Shown: piece by piece, positions 48,306 to 60,700 of the stretch
How the letters are laid out: every line of letters starts with the position of its first letter
Numbering within the stretch: position 1 is the stretch's first letter
Program-made: the position numbers and the translations under genes
The notes under the pieces: model-generated
Told to the model about the DNA's origin: nothing
The model's input: only the letters and a program-made list of their open reading frames with translations
Database searches by the model: none
Source: Pyrocephalus nanus
Lineage: Eukaryota > Chordata > Aves > Passeriformes > Tyrannidae
NCBI GenBank assembly: GCA_038380795.1
Contig: CM076267.1
Location: 36,952,232-37,016,231 of the forward strand
Reading direction: 5' to 3'
DNA length: 64,000 nucleotides

Positions 48306-50465
48306 CTCACTGAAGAACTTTGTGCAAGGCTTTTAGGCAGGTGGCATTGACTGATGTGCCCCTGTCAGTGCAAGTGATGACCTTGCACAGGACTTGAACC
48401 ACAAAACCACCCTCAGTCCCTCCTGAATTTATTCCCTCCCCAGGGTGGAACGTTCACCACAGGAATGGAATGGATTAATGGGTGAGGCTAGGTCCAAAAA
48501 TTACACAGTTCCGGGGAAAAAATGTAAGCTGTAAAGTGGAACGGAGGGCTTTTAATGATCCTTTTACTTTTAGAGGAGCAGTTAGTTGTGTTGGGGACAG
48601 AAACACTGGGAACACTGCTTTGGTTGTAAGATCCAATAGCACTGAGCAAGGGAACCTTACCGTGAGGGAAGCTGGACAAGATACACCTTACCCAGAACAA
48701 TAAGGTGTCAAGGCCCAGAATGTCTGTTCACACAACCAGCTCTAACCACACCCCATATAAAATGAATGCCTATTGGAGCTTAGAAAAACCTTGCAGGAAT
48801 CTTTCCATTTTTATTTGAAATATCTGAAGCCTCTCTGACCACTCCTTCTCCTCCTGCACCTGCACATTGTGCCACCAGATATCACAACTTATCTTTTGCA
48901 GGTCCTTGTGTGGTAAGGCAATCAAATGAACAAAAAGCACTCCCGGATCCCACCTGTTCTCTGAAGAAGGTCCAGGTCCAGATGCAAGGGGGTATTTCAC
49001 AAGCAAACCCAGAATGCTCACCTCTTGCCTTACAAAGTCTCACAGGATGGGCATTGTGGTTGAGCTGCCTGTACATCGATGGAGAATGCAGAGGGATTTC
49101 ATGGGCTGGTTTGGGTCAGTCCTTGGAGTTCGAATTCCATCAACCAAGAGGTAGTGGCAAACAAAGTCAGTGCAGTGACCTCGGATCTGGGGAAACTGGA
49201 GCTCCCACTGGGGTGATCACTGATCACTCCAGCTGAACCCCAGATGCCAAGGGCAGCTCTTGTTCCTCTGGGAGCCAATCACACCACAGGGGATTTCCAG
49301 TCACTAACACCTTTTCCAGAGGGTTTACAAGGAAATGTGTCCCTGGCCCTTCAGTGCATACAGTCTCAATTATGGTTACAGACAGTGGCCTCTGACATGA
49401 TTAGGGCAGGAACTCTAGGGGATTTACCACAAGAGATTAGGGGAATAATTGCTAAAAGTGATACCACCACCCCTTTTGAAATCAAATATCAGGCATGGTG
49501 GCAGTTGGTCAATTTGAAGTGAATGCTTGGGACATTTTTCCAGTGATCTTGGCGCTGGGAGCAATCCATCGAGACATTGTGGTAAGGCCAGTAGGGCTTA
49601 ATGCATGGGCTAAATATAATGATGGCACAGAGAAATGGCAAACCATTGGTACTGAGGCTTGTACCCCAGAAGGACAATTAGGGTGTATCTGTGAAAATGC
49701 AGTAACAGAAAAGGAGGATCGGTGCCTCGATGCTGAAGACAGTACATGCACACTTGAGATGCTTCCCACAGGCCATGCACAATCCCAAGTGTATTGTGTG
49801 GGAAAGGGGGGGGGGGTGTATTTGGACACACTGTGCAAATGTAAGCATTGATGATTGTACTGAAGAAACCAACGGCATTAACTTCTGTGCTGGGAATTTT
49901 ACTGAGGTCCAGGGCTGTGATTTTCATTATTCCACTCCAACTCCCCCATCTCAGCTGATTTCGGGTGAATTTGTGTTCTGTAATGAGGTGTCTAAACTGC
50001 AAATTGGAATGGACACTCAAATTTTAAACAAGATGTTGCACCATCCAAATAGAGAAGAAATGATAAAGTCCAAGGAACCTCACAGCGAGCCCTATGGCAA
50101 GTACAACGTGGCACCATAGAAATTTAAGAAATCGTACCCCCAGTTGACAAGGCTGGAGAACATCACTGGTGGGAGGTTTCCCAAGGATGCACTTCCCCAA
50201 CAGCAACACAAGCCTTCCACTTTCTAATACATCCAGTGCTAATCCTGATCCCCGCAGTCCTGTTACTGACAATCCTAAACCTGTGGATGTGGTGGAAAAT
50301 TAGAACTGTTGCCCACCACGTGCATGTTTTATGGACTGTAAACAAAAGATTGCAAACAAATAGGTACAGAAAAGGGGGGATTGAAATAGAGCCAGGATGG
50401 TTTAGGCATTGTTAACAGAAATGTGGCTTAATGAATATAAGGTGACTGAGATGTTGCTTTGACAG
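48306..50465 (+). mobile_element. Defective ERV fragment (env to 3' LTR), copy 4
   Basis: Same layout as copies 2 and 3, but 52 bp shorter because of an internal deletion near 49515-49525. Confidence 0.7.
48910..50415 (+). pseudogene. Endogenous retroviral env-like pseudogene, copy 4
   Basis: Carries the shared 11-G frameshift (near 49806-49816) and later breaks. It also has a net 52-bp deletion that closes the frame opened at 49244 with a TGA at about 49520. It is the most damaged of the four copies. Confidence 0.65.
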
Positions 50466-50598
50466 AGGTGCACTTTGTAGGGTGTGCACCCTGTGCTCTC
50501 CCCACCAGTGCTTAATAAAGGTATTTTGGTTTACAGTCCATCTGTGAGTTGATTCCTTTGAATCAGTCCCCTTGGGAGCTGGGGTGGGATGTGTGTGG
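50466..50598 (+). repeat. ~130-bp LTR-derived direct repeat, 3' copy, unit 5
   Basis: 3'-type variant with AATAAA. It pairs with the 5' copy at 48174-48305. Confidence 0.55.
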
Positions 50599-51260
50599 GG
50601 GTCTTGGGACTCCTGTGTCCCCTGTGGGGTCGGGGGGATGTGTGGGGAGATGTGTAGAAGGTGAGCAGCCTGGGTGAAATTGGATCCAGTTTGAAGCAGC
50701 CTCTGAGTTTTTGCACAGCTTTGGTTGTGGAGGGCAGAAAGAATACCTATGACTTTTCTTTCTCTATTACTGGTTCTGGTTGTCATCCAGGGCAGAAGAG
50801 GGGAGAGCTGTACTTTACTGGCCACTGAGCTATCTGGAGCAGAGGGAGGATTAGTGCTTTTTGCAATATCCTGATTTGCTTGGGTTGCTTTTGCAACTCT
50901 GAGTGAACTTCCATTCCTTCAGAGCCTTTACACCTTAATGGAATTATTAGGTTATTAGCCCTTCACAGAAAAGTGAATGCCAACAATGCCAAATTCCTAT
51001 TTCTTTTCACTCAGTTTAGTGTTTATTTTTTGCAGTTGACTCTCCGTGGACCCAGTTGAGACAAAGGAGTTGCTGGTTTGGGATCAGAAGCAAACTTCCA
51101 AATATTTTACGTTCTCAGGTCATGCCAATTAATCTGGGAAGTTTGCAACCTGCTTTTAAACTACTGGTAGTGAGCAATGAAAAGTAATGTGCATTGCTGA
51201 TTTCTTGAATTCATAACTATTAAATGGCAGAGGAGGGGAGGCCCCAGGGCAGGTGGCAGG

Positions 51261-51340
51261 GTGTCACAGGGCCCTTTGTGACACGGTGGGCATCGCCGAT
51301 GGGATGGAACAGGGCCCTTTGTGACACGGGATGATATAAG
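51261..51340 (+). promoter_or_regulatory. Predicted core promoter of MROH gene 5
   Basis: Inverted repeat at 51261-51284, half copy at 51308-51327, TATAAG at 51335-51340. Confidence 0.55.
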
Positions 51341-51653
51341 TACTGGTGTTGATGTGGCAACGCCTCAGTGCTCCTTGGAGCGTGCGACGGGACAGACGGG
51401 ACAGAGCGGTGCTGTGCGGAGCCCCCGCGTAGCCAACTCTTTCCTTGCTGACCGGAGCGTTTTTGGAGGTTTTTCTGAAGAGCGAGTGTCCTCGAGGCCA
51501 GACCGTGGGATTTGGTGACCCGGAGCTCTTGTGAGGTGTCCCCATTCCCTGCGGCAGGTGCCCTCGAGGCCGTGCTCTGGGGCTTCGTGCCCCGGAGCTT
51601 TTTGCTGGCGTCTCCATTCCCTGCAGCAGGTGCCCTCGAGGCCCGACTGTAGG

Positions 51654-54600
51654 ATGGCCGAGAGACGCTTCAGCCTGGCCAGGCTGCTCAGGAGGAAGCA
51701 AAAGAAGGAAGGCCCTGGGCCTGCCCCAGCAGAGCAGCCTGAAGAGGTGGAGCAGCCCCAGCCCCTGCAGGAAGGTGAGTGGCAGAGCTGGGCCACAGGG
51801 CTGGTGGCTGCAGCCAGATGGGCCTCTTCCCATGCCATTCCATCTGCTGTGGACATGGCCAGGGATAGGGAAGGGGAAGAGGGCCCGTGGCTGATCCCCC
51901 GGCAGCTCCATGCACTGGGCATCCCGGGGCTGGCCCTGCCTGTGGAGCGCAGGGCTGGGCTGTGTTCTCCGGGCTGTCCCGCAGCCCCTCAGCTCTGACC
52001 GCGCTCGCTCTTTGCCAGATCCAGGCCAGGACCGGACACAACAGCAGGGCCGTGCCCGTGGCCGCTTCCGCAGGGCAGCACAGGTACCTGCAGTGTGTCA
52101 CAGGGCCCTTTGTGACACAGTGGGTGTCACCAATGGGATGGACTGGGGCAGGGTGTCACAGGGCTCTTTGTGACATGTGATGCCATCGCCTCCTGGGCTG
52201 GGCCTGCTGTCCCTGCTCAGCCTGGCACTGCTGTCGGAGCTCTCCATGACACATCCCTCTCTACCCTGCCCTTTGTTCTCCTGCAGGCCTTCCTGACATC
52301 CTGGAGGCGCAGAGGGGCCAGGATCACACCAGCTGTGGTCGTGGCACAGCCGGACCCCACGCCAAGTGAGCTCAGGCCAGTGCCTGAGTTCATCACGGAG
52401 ACTGAGGGTGCAACGGCTGAGGACGTGGCAGACACTGACAGCACACCCGTTCAGTGCCTGCCTGATGCTGCCAGTGTGGATGTTCCTGAGAGGAAAGTCA
52501 TCTCTATTGAAGTGAGCAGCCTGTGGGCAGGCACTGTGTGGGCCCTCAAGCTGGGTCTGTTGGGCCCCTTCAGCCTTTGAGGCCAGCACAGTGTGGTGGG
52601 AAGGGAAACACTTCATGAGGGACAGTGGGCAAGTTGCTCCCTCTGGCAGCTCTCCAAATGCCTCTGCCCCCTCCAGGCCAGACTGTGGGAATTGATGTCC
52701 CAGAGCATTCCCAAGTCTCCTCTGTTTCAGGTGCCTTCGAGGCACATCTGCAGGACTTGGTGACCCAGAGCTTTTTGATGCCATGTCTCCTGCAGGTGAT
52801 GCCCTACAGAGAAGGGAGATCTCCCAGGGTGCCCGACTTGGCCTTGGTGAAGAAGGCGGGGGAAGAAAGCCCTGGGCCTGCCCCAGCAGAGCAGCCTGAA
52901 GAGGTGGAGCAGTCCCAGCCCCTGCAGGAAGGTGAGTGGCAGAGCTGGGCCACAGGGCTGGTGGCTGCAGCCAGATGGGCCTCTTCCCATCCCATCCTCT
53001 GTGGACATGGCCAGGGATAGGGAAGGGGGAAGAGCGCCCGTGGCTGATCCCCCGGCAGCTCCATGCACTGGGCATCCCGGGGCTGGCCCTGCCTGTGGAG
53101 CGCAGGGCTGGGCTGTGTTCTCCGGGCTGTCCCGCAGCCCCTCAGCTCTGACCGCGCTCACTCTTTGCCAGATCCAGGCCGGGACCGGACAGAAGAGCAG
53201 GACCGTGCCCGTGGCCAGTCCCGCAGAGATGATCAGGTACCTGCAGCCATCCCCCCAGTGGGCTGGGCCTGCTGTCCCTGCTCAGCCTGGCACCGCTGTC
53301 AGGGATCCCCATGACACATCTCTCTCTTCCCTGCCCTTTGTTCTCCAGCAGAGAGTAAAGAAATCCGTTCCTTCTGGGCGTAGAAAGGCCAAGACCTCAT
53401 CACCCAAGGTCATGGCACAGCCAGATCCCAGTGTGACCGAGGAGAAGGCCAAGGCTGAGACCCCACGGACTGAAGGCATTGCAGACACTGACACCACACC
53501 CGTTCAGTGTCCGGCCGATGCTCCCAGCCTGGCCTTTCTTGAGGAGGGAGTTGTCTCTGTGGAAGTAAGTAGCCTGTGGGTACGGATTTTGTGGGCCCTG
53601 AAGCTGGGTTGGGTGGGCGCCCTCAGCCTTTGAGGCCAGCACAGTGTGGTGGGAAGGGAAAGAGTTCTCAGGAGAAATTGGTCAAGTTGCTCTGTCTGGT
53701 AGCTCTCCAACTGGCCCATGCCCACTCCAGGCCGGACTGTGGGACTTGATGTCCAAGAGCATTCCCAAGTCTCCTCAGCTTCAGGTGCCTTCGAGGCACA
53801 TCTGCAGGACTTGGTGACCCAGAGCTTTTTGATGCCACGTCTCTTGCAGGTGATGCCCCACAGAGACACGGAAGGGAGACCTCCCAGGGTGTCCAAGCTG
53901 GCCTTGGTGAAGAAGGGGGAGGAAGAAAGCCCTGGGGCTGCCCCAGCAGAGCAGCCTGAAGAGGTGGAGCAGTCCCAGCCCCTGCAGGAAGGTGAGTGGC
54001 AGAGCTGGGCCACAGGGCTGGTGGCTGCAGCCAGATGGGCCTCTTCCCATTCCATCTCCTGTCAACATGGCCAGGGATAGGGAGGGGGAAGAGGGCCCGT
54101 GGCTGATCCCCTGGCAGCTCCATGCACTGGGCATCCCGGGGCTGGCCCTGCCTGTGGAGCGCAGGGCTGGGCTGTGTTCTCCGGGCTGTCCCGCAGCCCC
54201 TCAGCTCTGACCGCGCTCGCTCTTTGCCAGATCCAGGCCGGGACCGGACAGAAGAGCAGGACCGTGCCCGTGGCCAGTCCCGCAGAGATGATCAGGTACC
54301 TGCAGCCATCCCCCCAGTGGGCTGGGCCTGCTGTCCCTGCTCAGCCTGGCACCGCTGTCAGAGATCCCCATGACACATCTCTCTCTTCCCTGCCCTTTGT
54401 TCTCCTGCAGAGGGTGAGGAAATCCATTCCTGCTGGGCGTAGAAAGGCCAAGACCTCATCACCCAAGGTCACGACACAGCCTGATCCCAGTGTGACCGAG
54501 GTGAAGGCCAAGGCTGAAGCCCCATGGATTAAGGCCATCACAGACACTGACACCACATGCATTCAGTGCCTGGTGGAAGCTCTCGGTCTGCTCACTCTTG

Positions 54601-57600
54601 AGGAGGGAGTTGTCTCTGTGGAAGTAAGCAGCCTGTGGGTAGGGACTGTGTGGGCCCTCAAGCTGGGTCTGCTGTGCCTCCTCAGCCTTTGAGGCCAGCA
54701 CAGTGTGGTGGGAAGGGGAACATTTCTCAAGGAAAATTGGGCAAGTTGCTCCGTCTGGCAGCTCTCCAAATGCCCCTGCCCCCTCCAGGCCAGACTGTGG
54801 GAATTGATGACCCTGAGCATTCCCAAGGCTCCTCTGTTTCAGGTGCCTTCGAGGCACATCTGCAGGATTTGGTGACCCAGAGCTTTTTGATGCCATGTCT
54901 CCTGCAGGTAACCAGGATGCCCCACAGAGACACGGAATGGAGACCTCCCAGGGTGTGGAAATCCATTCCTGTTGGGCGTAGGAAGGCTGACACCCCAGGG
55001 ACTGAGGGCACCAAACACACTGGCACCACAGCTGTTCAGTGCCTGCTCGATGATCCCAGCCTGGACTTTTCCAGCGATGGAGTTGTCCCTTCTCAAGTAA
55101 GTAGCCTGCTGGTAGGGATTGTGTGGGTCCTCAAACTGGTTCAATTGGGCCCCCTCAGCCTTTGAGGCCAGCACAGTGTGGTGGGAAGGGAAGCACTTCC
55201 CGGGGGAAGCTGGGGAATCGCTCCCTCTGGCAGCTCTCCATCTCTCCCGTGTCCTCTCCAGGTGCCAGCTGCAGTGAGGCACATCCACCGTAGGCTGACC
55301 TCCAGTGTGTCTGATGGGCATGTGCTGGATAACACCCTTCTAGCACTGACCAAGGCACAGCCCGAGGATGTGGTGATCTCCCTGCTGCGCTGTGCCCCCT
55401 CATGTGACAGGTACGGCCCCACCTGCCTGCAGGGCTCAGGGCTCACCAGCCGTCAGAGCCCATCAGCCCCCTGCCCCTGGGAGCACCGTGGCTCTGGCAC
55501 CCGGCCCTGCAGCTGCCCAGGTCATGGTGCTGTGGTCGAGCCCCCCCGATGCAGAGCTGTGACTCCCCAGAGCTGCTGCCAGCATGTGGAGGACCATCGC
55601 CTCGTCGGCAACGGCGCTGGAGAAGGTGCTGCCCCCGCTGCTGTGTGTGATGGAGGACTGGCCGTGGCACAGCCCATCCACCTGCCATGGGGACAACACA
55701 CATGTCTTTGCCCTGGCTGTGAGTTTCTGCAACCTTCCCATCCTCCCCCAGCATGGCATCTCCCTGCCCATCTCCCTGCAGCCACTGGGCTGGAAATGGG
55801 ATTTAGGAGCAGGTCCAGGGGCACCAGGCCAGGCTCTCTCCCTCAGTGTCCCCTGGCTTCTCCCTCCCACGCTCGGGCCCTGCCACATGGATGTCTTGGC
55901 ACTGAGCTCTGTGTCCGGGTGGTTTGTCCTTTGCAGGCCACTCTGGCACTGTGGATGATTGTCCAGAAGCCCCAGTGCCCAGGGACACTGATGGACTATT
56001 CCCCCCGTCTCCTCGTGGCTCTGCTCTTCCAAGTTTTCGTCAGCACAGAGCAGATGTCGGAGGAGGTTGACACCTTCTGGAGGGGATGCCAGGAGCAACA
56101 CGACCTTCCCACCAGCCCCAACAGGTGCTCCATCCCAGTTCTCCTGTGCCTTCCATGCCCTTGGGGCTGGCTCAGGGCTCCCAGCATGACCTGGCCTTTG
56201 CTCTGCACACAGGTTTGCCGTGCTGACCTTGAAGGCCCTGCTCTGCTGTCTCCACTGTGAGGAAGTGGTGAATTCAGTGGAAGACAAGCGTGGCTGGGCG
56301 AAGCTCCTCGACGCTCGCAGCCGCCGCAGCGCAGTGGCTCTGCTGGCCAGGTGAGACCCCCTTGTCCCCGCTGCCCCTGTCATTTCTGCCTGTGCACGGG
56401 GCACCCCCACAGTGCCCGTGGTCATGGGCCAGAGGGCCTTGTCAGCCAGGGATGGCTGAGCAGAGTGGAAAAGGCTGGGAGAGGCGGGGGCACAGCAGGA
56501 GCCGCCTCCCAGAGTGCCCTCGTCCCCTCCTGAGCTGGTGGGGAAAGACCAGGCCTCTGTGAGTCCATCCCAGCAGAGGTTTTCCCCAGCCGGCTCAGGT
56601 CGATGGTGCCTTTTTCCCCCTGCCAGGGAGATGCGCCGTGTCTCCAGCCCCTTGCCTTCCCGCATCACACTCCACCTGCTGGAGCTGCTGAGCAGGGACG
56701 AGCCGTGCTGGGACCTCCCTGCCATGGCATTCCTGGTGGAGGTGAGCCTGATGGCAGCGCTGCCTCGCCCAGCTGCCTCCACCTCTCTGCCCACCCTCTT
56801 GGAGGGCCCAGCCCTGTGAGGGTGCGGGCTCCTGCTGGCTGGGCACCCCATCACTGCTCGGTGCCTTTCAGGTCCTGGACTGCCTGGACACAGGAGGATG
56901 CGGTGACAGGGTGCTGGAGATCCTTTCCAGGAACCTGGGGAGCACAAACAAGAAGTGGCGTCAACTGGCACTCCGAGTCCTCACGGCACTCATCCAGGAT
57001 CCCCTGATGGTGAGCAGGGGGCAGGGGCTGAAGCCGTGCGGGCAGCGTGGGGCTGGGCAACGCAGTCCCTTGGGCTGGGCTGGGCTTTGGGAGCTGTGGC
57101 AGCTGCTGCCAGCTCTGCTGCCTCCCTGTTCAGCTGCCCCAGTCCCTCGGGACAGGCCTTTGGCCTCCGGGGCCAAAGCACCTGGGGCTGCCCCGCCCGA
57201 GCGGGGTTGGCTCTGCAGCCGTTCATGGCTTCACAGCACAGCCTTGTGTTCCTCCCAGGACAAGAACATCTGGAGCCTGAACAAAAGCCTCGTGCAGCTA
57301 CTGGGGGATGAAGACAGAGACGTGGTTCGGATGACCCTCTCTGTGCTGAACAACATGCTCTGGAGCAGTGCCTGGACACAGCTCCACAAGAGGGTCCACA
57401 GCAAAGACCCCCTGATATCCATCCCCATGGGCATGAGGTTGGCTAAGGCGCTCCGGCCACTGTTTGACCACGTAAGGCTCTGTTCCCCCTCCCCGGGCTC
57501 TGGGCACTGCTGGGCAACTTTGTGCCCTGTGGATTTTCAGGCCTGTGCCCAGTGGGGCCTGGAGAAGCTGGTGCTGAGGTCTTTTCCTCTTGCTTTCCAC

Positions 57601-59062
57601 CAGGACGACCGCAGCGTGCGGGAGGCCTCCATGACCATCTTCATTCGTGTGGTGGGACTGATAGGGAGAGCAGGAAGGAGTGCCCTGAAGCCACACGTGT
57701 GCCTGAGCCTGCTCCCACTCTACTTCCACCGGCATGATGAGAACGTGGCCGTGAGAAAGGTGAGGACTCGTGGGTTCTGGTGTCCCTGTGGGAGGGGGCT
57801 GGGCTGCCTCCTGCCCTGGCACCTCCTGGGCTCCACCTGCTCCTGGCCTTGGTCCAGGGACACGGGTCCTGTGCCCTGGGCTGCGGTGCCAAGTTGTGGT
57901 CTCTGCTGCTCTGCAGGCCTCTCGGGAAGCACTGCTGGCTGTGTCCATATTCCTGAAGAGGAGGGATCTTGAGCCCCTGGTGACCAGAGAGGAGCCACGG
58001 AGGTTCGCCGAGTGCCTGGTAAGGACGGCCCTAAAGCCCCAGTCCGCGATGCCCCGAGTGTGGGGCTGGCACTGTGCCCCTGCCCACTGCTGCAGCCCCT
58101 GTGGGACAGCAGCCTGCGCCCCAGCCGCTGCTGCCTTCCCTGGGGCGTGCGGGCTCCTCTGCAGCTCCTGTGCCCCCGAGCCAGGGTGCCGCTGGAGCCC
58201 CGGCCCAGCTGGGCTGTGGGGCAGGGCGGCCAGTGCTGGGCGCAGGCAGCGCCCGGCCAAGGGGCAGAGCCCCAGCCAACCATTCCCTCTGTGCCTGCCG
58301 CTCTCTGCAGCTGAAAAAGGACCGGAGCCGAGTGGCCAAGTACGTGCACCAGGCCCTGCCGTACCTGTGGAGCCCACAGCAGCCCCTGCGAGAGGCAGCC
58401 GTCACCTTCATGGGTGAGCCACGAGGTCCCTGCCCGCCCCGCTGCAGCTCGGCCCCAGCCCCGGCTGCTGCAGCGGCAGCAGATGCGGCCAGGGCTGTGC
58501 TGGGGAGCCCCGAGTGCCCTGGCGGTGCTGCCGCCCTGTGCCAGCCCAGCCCTGGGGCGTCCCCAGGCGGGAAGGGCCCGGGCTCAGCCCTGCCAGGGCA
58601 GGAGGGCGTGTGGCCGGGCTGGAAGTGCCACTGGGGGGGAGCTGGGACAGCGCTGGGGCCCTGACAGCATCTGTGTTCCCAGGCATCGCCGCCAAGTACC
58701 TGAGGGGACGGTACCAGGAGCTGCAGCTCATCATTGACGGTGAGTGAGGGCAGAGGGGGCTGGTGAGGGGAGCTCAGACCCTGAGCAGGGAGCTGCAGTC
58801 CTGCCCTGGCTGCAGAGGCTGGGTGGGATGGCCGTGGCAGGAGGGGCTCCTCGGGTCCCCACCAATGCGAGCTCTGACCTTGGCTCTGTTCCTCTCTGTT
58901 CCAGCCCTTCAAGCCACGAGAGAGGACAGGAGCCCTGCTGTTTCAAAGCTGGCACTAGACACCATCAGCCTTGTGACAGCTGTGCAGAGAGCTCCCTACC
59001 CCAGGTTCCAGCAGCTCCAAGACCAGCTGTGCAGGGCCTGGAATACGCACCCTTCCCTGTGA
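51654..59062 (+). CDS. MROH family protein, array gene 5 (22 exons, 1028 aa)
   Basis: Predicted exons: 51654-51774, 52019-52083, 52287-52511, 52796-52931, 53172-53236, 53352-53564, 53850-53991, 54231-54295, 54411-54623, 54908-55096, 55262-55410, 55583-55718, 55937-56124, 56213-56350, 56627-56741, 56872-57009, 57259-57471, 57604-57759, 57917-58018, 58311-58413, 58683-58739, 58905-59062. The frame is intact. The cassette layout and the 7409-bp coding span equal those of gene 2, although the genes are not adjacent. The third exon carries the ERKVIS variant seen in genes 3 and 4, so the gene looks mosaic. Its downstream flank differs from the others: the usual poly(A) region is missing and the LTR-like element follows directly. 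Confidence 0.85.
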
Positions 59063-59402
59063 GGCTGTGCGTGCCTGTGCTGCTGGAGCTGTGTGGAGGC
59101 TTGATCCAGGCAGCTGTGTCTGTTGGGGCCACCTGAGTCAGTCCTTTGGGCTCTGCTGCAAAGATGGCCCAGTTCACAAGCTCAGATTTCCTGCTCGAAG
59201 ATCTGACTTTGAGCTTGCTGGAGCCCATTCCCTGTGGAGGATCCTGACCAGCCCGACCACACAAAGGGTTTCTGAAGCAGTGTGAGAGAACAGAAAAGAT
59301 CATATGAGAAGATAGGAGGTGGTGACCACAGTCCCTGGACCCAGATGGTGTGATCTTCGCCTGACCCAGAGCAAGAAGACGAATGAAGAAAGGAAGAACA
59401 TG

Positions 59403-59596
59403 TGTTGAAAGCTTCTGGGTGTAAAGATGGACAGAAATATGCACACTGTAATGAGTGAGACCAAGTACAGCTTGTTGATAGTTTGAAGATGCTTTACTCG
59501 CAGATCAGAAATGGAACTATTTCCTCTATAAACAGAGGCTTGAAACAAATAATAAATGATTCTCTTGCTGACCAGCAACAGAAAGCTCTTGCTGTC
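59403..59596 (+). mobile_element. LTR-like element downstream of gene 5 (diverged copy)
   Basis: A shorter, more diverged version of the 211-bp element, with TATAAA near 59527 and AATAAA at 59551-59556. It lies only 340 bp after the stop of gene 5. Because the ~260-bp segment carrying the usual signal is absent here, this AATAAA is the first candidate poly(A) signal for gene 5. After its end the sequence leaves the array. Confidence 0.4.
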
Positions 59597-59599
59597 TAT

Positions 59600-60440
59600 T
59601 GGGATTGGTGAAAGTGAAGGGGATAGAGAGGACTCTGGGATCCAAACCTGGTCTGTGTCTCTGATGAAGGTGCCACCCCACTGAAGGAGCAGCCCAGACA
59701 ATGCTGGCAGCAGACACCTTCAGCCACTTGCTGCTCTCGCATGGACACAGGGCACACGTGTTCCCACGTGTCCAGAACATTGATCCAAGAGCAATGTGGG
59801 GCCATGCACTGGTAGGGAATGGGCTCCAGCAAGCCCAAAGTAGCATCCTCTAGCAGCAAAACCTGAGCTTGTGAGCTGGGCCATCTTTGCAGCAGACCCC
59901 AAAGGAGTGACTTCCCTCCATCCTGGAAGCTGAACCATACAAGGCTCTGCTTCAGCTTCTGCTGCTTTTCCCCTCCATTCCAGAAAGGCCTGGATTTAGA
60001 GTTCAGAAGCCCACGCACGTGTTTTTGAGGTGCCTGCATGAAGGAGAGGTTCAGCAGCTGCACCCCAAGGCTCATGTCCCATCCCAGTCTCTAAGGATGG
60101 CAGCAGTGCCACCGCTGTGGGACGCCTGAGTGTGGCAGGTGAGTCTGCCCTCAGGCACGGCCATGGCAGTCAGTCAGGATGACAGGCTACCCCTGAAGCT
60201 GCCAAGCGCTGCTGTGAGGCTGGGGTTCCTTGAAAGGCTGGAACAGAGAGAAACAGAGACAGGGTCAGAGCCCAGGTCTGTGGGGACCTGAGGAGGTGGT
60301 CACCAATGCCCCATGTGCCCCTGAAATCTCTCTCTGCTCTGTGCATGCAGGGAGCAGGACCCTCCACAGTTGGGGCAGGATTGCAGCTCCCTGCCCAGGG
60401 TCTGTGCTCCTCCTGCCAGCCCCTTTGACAGCCACACACT
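59600..60440 (-). pseudogene. Decayed inverted MROH 3' end (last intron, last exon, 3' flank)
   Basis: Read on the minus strand, 60440 to about 60290 matches intron 20 of the array genes. It is followed by a TCTCTGTTCCAG acceptor and the start of a last exon (CCTTTCAAGG for CCCTTCAAGC). Further on, about 59930-59800 matches the genes' 3' flank (CTGCTGCAAAGATGGCCCAG and following). The exon frame is disrupted and the similarity is much lower than between array genes. It sits tail to tail with gene 5 and marks an older inverted duplication. Confidence 0.6.
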
Positions 60441-60700
60441 ACAAGTCTCCTGTTATTATTTCACGGGCTTTGCTGCCATCCAGAATCCTTTTGTGACAAT
60501 TGCAGTCTCTGAAACACTTTAGCATTTGGGTTTTAGTCAATAAATTAATCCTTTATTGTGATGTATCTTTTCACTGTGTAGCCTTGAATGCTGACTGGTT
60601 GCTTGCCAGTTCAAAGATATTTTCTATCTGTTTGCAAAATTTATGTTCCTTTCCCAGCCCCCTTCATCTAGAAGTTATAAAATTTTTAGCAAGTTGAGCA

